DNA from: G963675935 sp963675935
Lineage (GTDB): Bacteria > Planctomycetota > Planctomycetia > Pirellulales > Thermoguttaceae
Length of the DNA: 64,000 bases
NCBI GenBank assembly: GCA_963675935.2
Contig: CAXXPV010000001.1
Span: forward strand, 124,001 to 188,000
Direction of reading: 5' to 3'
The first letter of the stretch is position 1. The number at the start of each line of letters is the position of its first letter. The notes under the pieces were generated by a model. The model did no database searches and was not told the origin of the DNA. It saw only the letters and a program-made list of their open reading frames with translations. The position numbers were made by a program, and so were the translations under genes. Shown piece by piece: positions 56,891 to 64,000 of the stretch.

Positions 56891-58332
56891 ATGCAAACGC
56901 TTTTTGATAAAGGGGACGCCCTTCCCCCCTCGCCCGGCGATGTTGCCGCCGCTCAAGATATGGGCGGCACGCCGCGATTGCGAGTTCCGCATCGCAGCCA
57001 AGTCGAAATGCACTGGGCTACGCTCGATGAGTTGCTCGAGCCGGAACATGCCGTCCGACTCGTTTGGAATTGCGTCGCCGGTTTCAATCTTGAACGTTGG
57101 CTGAAACGGATCAAGGCCGTGAAAGGCATGGTCGGCCGCAATGCGACGGATCCGCGTTTGCTGGTCGCCCTTTGGGTGTACGCCACTGTGGACGGCGTCG
57201 CCAGCGCCCGCGAGTTGGAGCGGCTTTGCGAAAAACATTTGGCGTATCGGTGGCTTTGCGGCGGCGTGAGCGTGAACCATACTGCGAACGGTTGAAATTG
57301 TCCGGTTTTTCCACCTCGCAAGAAATCGGACAAACCAAGCCGTGCAAGGTATATCACATGCTGGCCGATTTTCGATCGCAAGGCGCCGACGCTTGGGATG
57401 CGTTGTTGACGCAGATCGTCGGTTCGTTGTTGGCGCAGGACTTGGTTTCGCTCAAGCGCGTGGCGCAGGACGGCATGCGTGTTCGGGCGAGCGCGGGCGC
57501 GTCGTCGTTTCGGCATCGGCCGCGACTGGAGCAAGCGTTGATTGACGCCTGCGAGCAGGTTGAGGCGTTGAAAAACCTCGCCGACGAATCGCCGGAGGAA
57601 GGCTCGCGGCGTCGGAAGGGGGCGCAGCAGCGTGCGGCGCGCGAGCGTCAAGAGCGATTGGAGGAGGCTCTGCGGCAGTGCGATGAATTGGAACAGCAAC
57701 GCGAGAAAAACGCGAAAATCACCGGGAAAAAGCCGGTGGAATCGCGTGCCTCGACGACCGATCCGGCGTCGCGGGTGATGAAGTTTCCCGACGGAGGCTA
57801 TCGGCCGGGCTACAATGTCGAGTTCGCCACCGACACGTCGAGCGGCATCATCGTCGGCGTGGACGCAACGAACAACGGCTCGGACGCCGAAGAGTTGCCG
57901 CCGATGTTGACGCAAATCAAAGATCGCTACGGCCGCGTGCCGGGCGAGGCGTTGGTCGACGGCGGCTTCGCGACGTTGGATACGATCAATAAGGCGGACA
58001 AACTTGGTTGCACCGTTTTTTCGCCGCTACGTGAAGAGGAAAAACAACTCGCGGCGGGCAAAAATCCTTACGAACCGAAATACGGCGATAGCGAGGCGGT
58101 GGCGTCATGGCGCGAGCGGATGGGCACGACGGCGGCGAAGGCGATCTATCGGTTGCGGGGTCAAACGGCGGAATGGGTGAACGCGGTTGCTCGAAATCAC
58201 GGGCTGTATCACATGCCGGTGCGTGGCGAACCGAAGTGTCGCACCATCGGCTTTCTGCATGCGATTGCCCACAATATCCTCCGCGGGGTGGCGTTGTGCG
58301 CACGAGCGGCCGTTGCGACTGAATCAAACTGA
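56891..58332 (+). pseudogene. IS1182-family transposase broken by a 74-bp palindromic insertion
   Basis: The first part (56891-57295, MQTLFDKGDALPPSPGDV...) has the IS1182 N-terminus: VPHRSQVEMHWATLDELLEP, LLVALWVYATVDGVASARELERL, and YRWLCGGVSVN. It should continue directly to YHMLADFRSQ, which instead appears in another frame from 57352. The 74 bases between (57278-57351) form an imperfect palindrome and introduce a stop at 57293. The second part to 58332 is intact: DGMRVRASAGASSFR, ASTTDPASRVMKFPDGGYRPGYNV, VDGGFATLDTI and VNAVARNHGLYHMPVRG. The left end of the element is missing because ISKra4 copy 2 ends 7 bases before the start codon. Confidence 0.87.
57278..57351. repeat. 74-bp palindromic insertion inside the IS1182 gene
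   Basis: ACTGCGAACGGTTGAAATTG, then TCCG, on the left and the inverse of CGGACAAACCAAGCCGTGCA, then AGGT, on the right match at about two thirds of positions, with a perfect TTGTCCG/CGGACAA near the centre. Removing 74 bases restores VSVN-YHMLADF. No clear target duplication is seen. Confidence 0.75.
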
Positions 58333-58501
58333 AAATGCGGGGAATAAAGAGAATAATGAGAATCGAGAACTGACAAACGGAAATTCTGACGGAATGATTT
58401 TGAAAAGCGGTTGAAGATTTTTGCAAGAAAAAAGCCATCAACCGTGCCTGCTACGATCCGTTTGTCGTTTTTATTGCGTCGGAAATCGAAATAATCACAG
58501 C

Positions 58502-58600
58502 CTCTGAGCATAGCGAAGAATCTCGTCTGGGCCGCGATTCCACGAGAGGTTCTTCGCTGCGCTCAGAATGACGGTTTCCTGGACTTTGCAGTTGTCCTGG
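58502..58600. repeat. partial copy of the 43705 miniature element
   Basis: A degenerate GTCATTCTGAGCG-type palindrome, then GTTTCCTGGACTTTGCAG and TTGTCCTGG. The right end matches that of the element at 43705 (one change). The left end is missing. It ends 2 bases before the lpxI stop codon. Confidence 0.75.
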
Positions 58601-58602
58601 TC

Positions 58603-59454
58603 TCACGCCTTGGCGACGATCACGATGCCGTTCCGCTCGGCGAATTCGACCACCGCAGGCTCGTCGAGCAAAATCGTTTGCCCAGCCTCGACGGCCAACA
58701 CCTTCCCCCCGGCAGCTCGAATGGTTTCAAGCGTTTTCAGGCCGACGGTCGGCACGTCGAACCGCATGTCCTGCTGGGGCTTGGCCACTTTGACGACGGT
58801 GAACCCGCCCGCGGGGCAAAGCACGCCCGCCCGGCGAATGCACTCGTCGGTGCCCTCGACCGCTTCGACGGCCAGCACGGCCTGATCCTTCACCACGACG
58901 CTCTGGCCGATGTCGAGCCGGCCCATTTCCTTGGCCATCCGCCAGCCGAATTCGATGTCTTTCTCTTGCCAGGCCGTCGGGCCGCGTCGGGTCAATTGTC
59001 CTTCCTTCACGAGCAACTCCGGCACGTAATCGGTGGGCGGGGCGAATCGAATCCCCTCACGGGCGAACTCCTCGACGATGGCCAACAGCAGCGAATCGTC
59101 GCGGCAGTCCTTCTTTCGGGTCCAAAAATGCGGCAGAAACATGCGGATGGTCCGCAGGTCGGGCAGGTGCCGCAGCCACGCCCAACGCTGGAACAGACGC
59201 ACCTTGAAGATTTTACCCGCCATCATGATTTCCGTCACCCCGTGGCGATGAAAATAGCGGACGGCCGCGCCGAACTTCGCCATGCCGAGCCAATGGAAGT
59301 CGGTGCAGACCTCGGCCAACTCGGGATCGGCGTGCCCGATGGTGCCCAGACAATACACCTCGCATCCCTGTCGGCGCAGCGCTTCGGCGATGACCACGGG
59401 GTATCGTCCCCATCCGGCCAGGATTCCGATTCGGCGTTTTTCAGTTGTGGGCAT
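58603..59454 (-). CDS. lpxI: UDP-2,3-diacylglucosamine pyrophosphatase LpxI
   Basis: 283 residues, standard for LpxI. It cleaves UDP-2,3-diacylglucosamine to lipid X and UMP in lipid A synthesis, doing the job of LpxH by a different fold. IGILAGWGRYPVVIAEALRRQG opens the N-terminal domain. The C-terminal domain has DIGQSVVVKDQAVLAVEAVEGTDECIRRAG, with the metal-binding Asp/Glu cluster, then VKVAKPQQDMRFDVPTVG. Together these are diagnostic. In many genomes lpxI lies with lpxA/lpxD; here lpxD is 3.4 kb away in the same direction, with repeats and unrelated genes between. Confidence 0.95.
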   Translation of the reverse strand: MPTTEKRRIGILAGWGRYPVVIAEALRRQGCEVYCLGTIGHADPELAEVCTDFHWLGMAKFGAAVRYFHRHGVTEIMMAGKIFKVRLFQRWAWLRHLPDLRTIRMFLPHFWTRKKDCRDDSLLLAIVEEFAREGIRFAPPTDYVPELLVKEGQLTRRGPTAWQEKDIEFGWRMAKEMGRLDIGQSVVVKDQAVLAVEAVEGTDECIRRAGVLCPAGGFTVVKVAKPQQDMRFDVPTVGLKTLETIRAAGGKVLAVEAGQTILLDEPAVVEFAERNGIVIVAKA

Positions 59455-59503
59455 GGGTAGTTAGCAAAAGCCCCGACCTTAACAAAAGTCCCGGAGTTAA
59501 TTA

Positions 59504-59592
59504 AAGCCCCGGAGGGGCGGCAGTCAATAGCCAGGGGCGTCAGCCCCTGGAACGAAGGCATTTATTATTGGAAAGCCCCGAAGGGGCGGCAG
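59504..59592. repeat. AGCCCCGGAGGGGCG repeat, copy 1
   Basis: AGCCCCGGAGGGGCGGCAG, then AATAGCCAGGGGCGTCAG, CCCCTGGAACGAAGGC and GGAAAGCCCCGAAGGGGCGG: a chain of small dyads. Nearly the same chain lies at 62635-62720. Confidence 0.88.
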
Positions 59593-59892
59593 TTCTCCCA
59601 GCCCAGGGCCGCCGCCCTGGGTACGCGAGAGAACGACAACGCCGTATCGGCCCAACGGGCCAACGGTTCGCCTTGCGGAACGGTTGCCTTGTCCGGAAAC
59701 ATCCTTGCCCGCCGCGTTCTTCACGTTTTCAACAAGACGCTTTATACCATATTGCCGCGTATGTTATCACGGCAAGTTTTCGTGCCATGCAGGGGTACCG
59801 GCGGGCAGCGGTTCCCCGAAACTCCCTACCACCATAACCCAGCCGATGTTTGGCTCGTCGGCAAACGCATCCACTTTGGGGCAATAACATCC

Positions 59893-59988
59893 GGAAAAGG
59901 GGACATCACTGATATTGGACGATTAAGTAATGTCGTGGTACGCATCGTCTTCAAAGAAATGCTATAAATCAGTGATGTCCCCTTTTCC
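59893..59988. repeat. AAAAGGGGAC palindrome, free copy
   Basis: GGAAAAGGGGACATCACTGA, then T, and its exact inverse enclose 54 bases. It is related to the palindrome inside uvrC by the AAAAGGGGAC outer arm only; the inner arms differ. Confidence 0.88.
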
Positions 59989-60195
59989 GATTCCCCCTTT
60001 TCCGATTCCACTTTGCCGACGGAGAGTCAGATGGCATTTTCTTGAACATCTGATTTTCTCCAATTGGTTGTCGCAAACGATCGGACGCAGACAAGCTGAC
60101 GCCAGTGGAAGTCGGTGCAGACTTCGGCCAACTCCGTCAGCCACCAGACACCCCACACGGTCAGGCGAGCCGACATTTCGCTCATAGGGGAAATA

Positions 60196-60450
60196 CTATG
60201 TGGCCGCGGCCATTGGTCTTGCCGTCAGTCGGCGATAGATGGCGTCCGGGGCCAAGTCGGCTCCACAGGGCCACGCAACGGCGCCAAACTCGTCGACGAA
60301 CACCTGATTAAACTGATCGGCGTCGCGCAATGGCTCGAACGCGGGACCAAACAAACGGTCGGCCAACTCGATTTCTCCGGCCTTGCCGTCGTCGAATTCT
60401 ACGCGGAGCCGATAACCGCTCAACGCGGTGACGCTAATGATTCGTGGCAT
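60196..60450 (-). CDS. DUF2442-domain protein
   Basis: 84 residues. PRIISVTALSGYRLRVEFDDGKAGEIEL and the FNQVFVDEFGAVAWPCGADLAPDAIY ending are the full DUF2442 signature (a small alpha/beta fold). It is commonly next to a DUF4160 protein, as here (112 bases upstream, same direction). The pair behaves in genome neighbourhoods like a toxin-antitoxin-like module, but its activity is not known to me. The ATG at 60450 has AGTAGAACG before it. Confidence 0.9.
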   Translation of the reverse strand: MPRIISVTALSGYRLRVEFDDGKAGEIELADRLFGPAFEPLRDADQFNQVFVDEFGAVAWPCGADLAPDAIYRRLTARPMAAAT

Positions 60451-60562
60451 CGTTCTACTCCTATACGACCAACGGTTAGAAGTGCAACAAACTTCCCCCT
60501 CCGGGAAGAATGATTCACTATCTCTCGTGCAATGTATAAAAAGTCTATTCCGATTGGCTCTG

Positions 60563-60823
60563 TTAATTCAAGGGTTCAATATTCCGTAACGTGCCATGTG
60601 CTTCGGCGACCCGCCAATTTTCCCGCAACTCGGCTCGATGCTCCGACGCCCATTCCAACACCAAAGCCAAGGCACGCCGGGGCAACCGCCCCTCAAGGAC
60701 TTCCAAGGTGTCGATCGCAATGGCGGCGTCCTGGCCGCCCGAATAGGCATGAAAGTGGGGCCGCGGATGGTCGTCAAAGTACATCCGAATAGCGATTCCA
60801 TAAAACATACTGATGGTTGGCAC
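60563..60823 (-). CDS. DUF4160-domain protein
   Basis: 86 residues with a GTG start at 60823. PTISMFYGIAIRMYFDDHPRPHFHAYSGG is the DUF4160 signature, with conserved FDDHPRPHFHA. The C-terminal helix has LPRRALALVLEWASEHRAELRENW. It is first of the pair with DUF2442. The His/Asp-rich strand might bind a metal, but no function is established. Confidence 0.9.
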   Translation of the reverse strand: MPTISMFYGIAIRMYFDDHPRPHFHAYSGGQDAAIAIDTLEVLEGRLPRRALALVLEWASEHRAELRENWRVAEAHGTLRNIEPLN

Positions 60824-60938
60824 GATGGCAAGTCCTCACTTGCTTCCTTTTGCTATCTTACCATTTTGCCAAGAATTCGCCAATTCAATTCCTATTCTCG
60901 GTCTCCGCAGTCAAACACATCGTTCCCTCGCGGTTTTT

Positions 60939-62570
60939 TCATTCCTTCGGCATCGGCGGAACTGCAATATCCTTTAACACGAACGGCACGCGAATCTTCC
61001 GGCTGTTCTTTTGGATGGTGAGCCGCAGTTGAGCGTCGTGCAAAATTGATCGACGAAATGCATACCATAGGCATACCGGCCCCGGGCGATTCCAGCCAAT
61101 CGACGGCGAACTGTTTTGCAATGGGATCCCGCCCTCTTTGTCGCAAATGTCGCACAAGACGACTGCGTTGCTTTTCCAAAACAAGTCGATGCTCATGGCG
61201 TCGCGGACTTCTCCGCCATAGCTTGCGTTGCAGTCCTGTTCGTAAAACACCTTCTTAACGACGACGCCAAGTTTTTTCAGCGTCTCATCGTCGATCGGAC
61301 CCTTGTCCTTGGCTTTTTTGAGTATGTCGTCGATCGTTACGATCTCGAATTGCCCGCCCGTTTGCAAAGCCATCGTGCCCCGCAATTCGCGAATCTTTTG
61401 CAGCGGCGGCGGATCTTGCATGGTGAATTGTATGTTAAGCCATTCACTATCGCAAAGTCGATCGTGCATTCTCTGGTCGTCGATTGAAAAAACGAGCGGA
61501 TTGCCCGACTCATCCAAAGCCGATTCGATATCGACCTCGCCATAGGCGCTCGTTTGCTTGAGCGGTTTGCCCTTTAGGCAGACTTCCACGACAAGGGCAT
61601 GCGGCTTTGCGCGATTTTGTGCAGATATGTTCCGCCTTACACTCGCGCTGAATTGGAGATCTGCAAGGATCGGATCGTTGGGCAACACCGGCGTCGCTTC
61701 AACGAACTTGTCCTCTCGGCAGGCGGGAATATCGAGTTCCTTGTCGATTGTTGGAACAGCAATATCCTTTAACACGAACGGCACGCGAATTTTGCGGCTA
61801 TCTTTGTGAACGAGAAATCGCAATTGGGCTGTCGGCGGAATGGGAGCCTTGAACACTCGCCGCCAACTCGCCCAGCATGGATCCCATTCGGCACTGGAAA
61901 TCGAGCAACGATCGCTTGGGAGCAGTTCGCCGTCCTCGTCCCACATTTCGCAAAAAACAACGGGGACGTGTTTCCACCGAAACTCGATGTCCAGAGACTC
62001 AACGCCGCCGTATTCCCGACTAATGTTTTTCTGGTGCTCCACATTGACGACGATTCCCAACGCCTTCAAGGTCGCGTCTTCGATTGGCTGGTCTTTATTC
62101 TTGACCTTTTTCAGCAGATCTTTGAGAACCACGACATCGAGTCGGCCGGCGGTTTGTAGAGACATTGTGCCCCGTAATTCACGAATCTTCCGTATGCCGG
62201 AAGGCGCCTGCATGCTTACCGGTACGATGAAACGATCTTCCTCCGGATTGCAGAATCGGCATTGCATCCGCGATTCGCCTTTGCAAGAGTTGATCTTACG
62301 GCCGGCGTCGTCCACCGCCGAATCGATGTTGATTTCGCCGAAGGAACTGGTGGTTTTTGTCAGCTTGCCCTGCACTTCGATGTTGATATCGAGATCGGGC
62401 GGATGCGGAGTTCCGTTCCGACATTGCCATTCAGCCGTCGCGCTCAATCCAAGATCGGCCAAAATCGGATCGGGCTTCGCCGCGGCTGCCGGCTCCTTCT
62501 CTCCCGCAAGCAGCGGGGCGAACAATGCCAGCAGAAGGACGGCGAACGCAAAAGAAAGATTGCGATTCAT
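60939..62570 (-). CDS. secreted protein with a tandem internal duplication
   Basis: 543 residues from ATG 62570 (the ATG two codons upstream is possible). A signal peptide (MNRNLSFAFAVLLLALFAPLLA) is followed by two repeats of about 240-250 residues. Both open with DPILADL-x-x-SA, share LKQTSAYGEVDIESAxD-like and KIRELRGTMxLQTxGxxxxV blocks, contain a Cys-rich FWKxxxVVxCDxxDxxG stretch, and end in RKIRVPFVLKDIAVP. The DNA of the two ends is still nearly identical over about 28 bases (60967 and 61771), so the duplication is fairly recent or kept alike by conversion. I know no family. It is presumably periplasmic. Confidence 0.78.
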   Translation of the reverse strand: MNRNLSFAFAVLLLALFAPLLAGEKEPAAAAKPDPILADLGLSATAEWQCRNGTPHPPDLDINIEVQGKLTKTTSSFGEINIDSAVDDAGRKINSCKGESRMQCRFCNPEEDRFIVPVSMQAPSGIRKIRELRGTMSLQTAGRLDVVVLKDLLKKVKNKDQPIEDATLKALGIVVNVEHQKNISREYGGVESLDIEFRWKHVPVVFCEMWDEDGELLPSDRCSISSAEWDPCWASWRRVFKAPIPPTAQLRFLVHKDSRKIRVPFVLKDIAVPTIDKELDIPACREDKFVEATPVLPNDPILADLQFSASVRRNISAQNRAKPHALVVEVCLKGKPLKQTSAYGEVDIESALDESGNPLVFSIDDQRMHDRLCDSEWLNIQFTMQDPPPLQKIRELRGTMALQTGGQFEIVTIDDILKKAKDKGPIDDETLKKLGVVVKKVFYEQDCNASYGGEVRDAMSIDLFWKSNAVVLCDICDKEGGIPLQNSSPSIGWNRPGPVCLWYAFRRSILHDAQLRLTIQKNSRKIRVPFVLKDIAVPPMPKE

Positions 62571-62634
62571 GGTCATGCGCAAGCGTCTTGAGTACGGAGT
62601 ACGGAGGTTAAGCCGCGAAGCGGCAATATTCAAG

Positions 62635-62720
62635 CCCAGGAGGGGCGTCAGTCAATAGCCAGGGGCGTCAGCCCCTTGAACGAAGGCGGTTTTTTGTTGG
62701 AAAGCCCCGAAGGGGCGACA
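62635..62720. repeat. AGCCCCGGAGGGGCG repeat, copy 2
   Basis: AGCCCAGGAGGGGCGTCAG, AATAGCCAGGGGCGTCAG, CCCCTTGAACGAAGGC and GGAAAGCCCCGAAGGGGCG: the same chain as 59504-59592. A further inverse part (TTCCAGGGGCTAACGCCCCT) follows at 62769-62790. Confidence 0.88.
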
Positions 62721-62839
62721 GAAGCCACTGCCGCCGCTTCGCGGCTTTCGTGGACGTCGGCTGCTCTTCTTCCAGGGGCTAACGCCCCTGGCTATTAACT
62801 ACCGTCCCTTCGGGACTAATCACTATCCACGCCGCAGCT

Positions 62840-63931
62840 TCACGCCACCGCGCGCCGCCCGTCGCCGTCGGGGTCTTCCGTCGTGATCGCGATCTTGCCG
62901 GCCTCCGATTCCGCCTGCAACGCATCGACCGCCCGCTGCAAATGCTTCAACTGACGACGCATCTCCGGCAACTTGCTGAAGGCCGCTTGCTTGATCTTTT
63001 GATCGCGCTCGGGCGTGGCGGGAATGCCGATCATTCGCGCGCCATCGGGCACGTCGTTCGTCACGCCGGCCATCGCGCCCAACACCGCCCGCGAGCCGAT
63101 GTGAACGTGGTCGCGCACGCCCACTTGCCCAGCCATCACTACGTAGTCGCCGGTCGTCGTGCTGCCAGCCACGCCCACCTGCGAGCAGAGCATGTTGTGA
63201 CGCCCGATGCGGCAGTTGTGGGCGACCATCACCTGATTGTCGATCTTCGTGCCCTCGCCGATGGTCGTCGGTCCGTAGGTGCCGCGGTCGATCGTTGTAC
63301 TCGCGCCGACCTCGACATCGTCGCCCAGGATCACGTTGCCCAATTGGGCGGAAAGAACGTGGCGGCCGTCGGAAAATCCGTAGCCGAAACCATAGGCCCC
63401 CAGCACCGCGCCGGCGTGGATGATGCACCGCGAACCCACGATCGTGTGTTCGTACAACACCGCGTTCGGGAAGATCGTCGTGTTTTTGCCGATTTGCGAG
63501 CCGGGAAAGACGTGGACGCCCGAGTGGATCGTCGAGCCGTCGCCAATGGTCGCGTCGTCGCCGATCGTGGCGAACGGATGGATATCAACATTCGCACCGA
63601 TTCGGGCCGAGGGACTGACGACCGCCCGGGGACTGATGCCGATGCGTCGCATTTCGTGCGGGGGACAGAAATGACTGACGATGGTCGTGAACGCCCGATG
63701 CACGTCGTCTACCAGAATGGCCGGAATCGCGCCGACCGGGAAGCCTTTGGGAGCGACGACGGCCGACGCGCGGCACGACACGAGCAGATGGGCCTTTTCG
63801 ATTTGATCGACCAGCGTGATTTGGCCCGGCTCGGCGTCGCGCACGGTAGCCGCGCCGACAATCGCCGCGCTGCCGTCGCCGACCAGTTGCCCGCCGACCA
63901 GGGTCGCAAGCTCGGCAAGGGTAATATGCAT
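62840..63931 (-). CDS. lpxD: UDP-3-O-acylglucosamine N-acyltransferase LpxD
   Basis: 363 residues from ATG 63931 (GGAAAGGAAG 9-12 bases upstream); the upstream GTG at 63964 is not needed. It adds the second acyl chain in lipid A synthesis. The N-terminal UDP-binding domain (1-100: ITLAELATLVGGQLVGDGSA) is followed by about ten left-handed beta-helix hexapeptide repeats (VVSPSARIGANVDIHPFATIG onwards). The catalytic His is in NQVMVAHNCRIGRHNM. After the helix, KQAAFSKLPEMRRQLKHLQRAV is the C-terminal helix that binds acyl carrier protein. The enzyme is complete and is the strongest sign in the window of a lipid A-bearing outer membrane. Confidence 0.96.
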   Translation of the reverse strand: MHITLAELATLVGGQLVGDGSAAIVGAATVRDAEPGQITLVDQIEKAHLLVSCRASAVVAPKGFPVGAIPAILVDDVHRAFTTIVSHFCPPHEMRRIGISPRAVVSPSARIGANVDIHPFATIGDDATIGDGSTIHSGVHVFPGSQIGKNTTIFPNAVLYEHTIVGSRCIIHAGAVLGAYGFGYGFSDGRHVLSAQLGNVILGDDVEVGASTTIDRGTYGPTTIGEGTKIDNQVMVAHNCRIGRHNMLCSQVGVAGSTTTGDYVVMAGQVGVRDHVHIGSRAVLGAMAGVTNDVPDGARMIGIPATPERDQKIKQAAFSKLPEMRRQLKHLQRAVDALQAESEAGKIAITTEDPDGDGRRAVA

Positions 63932-64000
63932 GAGGGGGCTTCCTTTCCCAGACGAGCCATACACCCGACACCAGCACCACCCAACAGATGGGGGCAGGGA

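Larger units (their letters stand above)
59455..60195. other. 741-base gap made mostly of repeats
   Basis: No gene is seen. It contains the AGCCCCGGAGGGGCGGCAG repeat (59504-59592), the AAAAGGGGAC palindrome (59893-59988) and a short fragment resembling lpxI (60099-60135). 59600-59880 shows no coding pattern. Confidence 0.5.

Overview
The window looks like a chromosomal segment of a Planctomycetota bacterium, probably of the Pirellulales type. The grounds are GC-rich coding DNA, a BBP7-type outer-membrane barrel, several secreted proteins without wider homologues, LpxI and LpxD for lipid A, a greatly enlarged Tex protein, and intergenic gaps packed with palindromic repeats. This placement is inferred from gene content; no rRNA or marker gene is present.

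Layout. 1-12,000 is a graveyard of mobile DNA. Phage/plasmid-like gene remnants are cut by an IS3 element (1149-2748, 4-bp target duplication), an ISKra4-type element (3573-5115, 8-bp duplication), a truncated second IS3 element, a group II intron (about 6262-8165) and an IS1182/IS5-like element (10400-11875) that beheads a serine recombinase. 12,000-17,400 holds a NusG paralogue, a radical SAM/SPASM enzyme coupled to an unfamiliar exported partner, and two secreted proteins. 17,800-19,100 is an ISAs1 element, followed by tRNA-Lys(CTT). 19,700-52,000 is mainly host backbone: PHP phosphoesterase, YceH, hybrid kinase, cytidylate-kinase-like protein, Gfo/Idh/MocA oxidoreductase, thiS-thiG, glgC, BBP7 barrel, parA, murJ, P-II, tex, WYL regulator, TolC, metY-metXW, uvrC, a nucleotidyltransferase, tdh and a PIN toxin pair. 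52,000-58,400 is again IS-rich: a secreted-protein gene split in frame by IS630 and cut by a second, apparently identical ISKra4 copy, then a broken IS1182 transposase. 58,600-64,000 carries lpxI, a DUF2442/DUF4160 pair, an internally duplicated secreted protein and lpxD.

How genes work together. metY and the metX-metW fusion form a methionine unit. thiS and thiG make the thiazole of thiamine. lpxI and lpxD act on lipid A. murJ serves the cell wall. The radical SAM enzyme starts three bases after its partner's stop codon and is probably its maturase.

The most distinctive feature is the repeat ecology. At least six palindromic families occupy the gaps. Two palindromes sit in frame inside metXW and uvrC and are translated. 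Two miniature elements carry perfect 8-bp target duplications, one of them with the same ends as the resident ISKra4 elements. Seven-base tandem arrays occur at three places.
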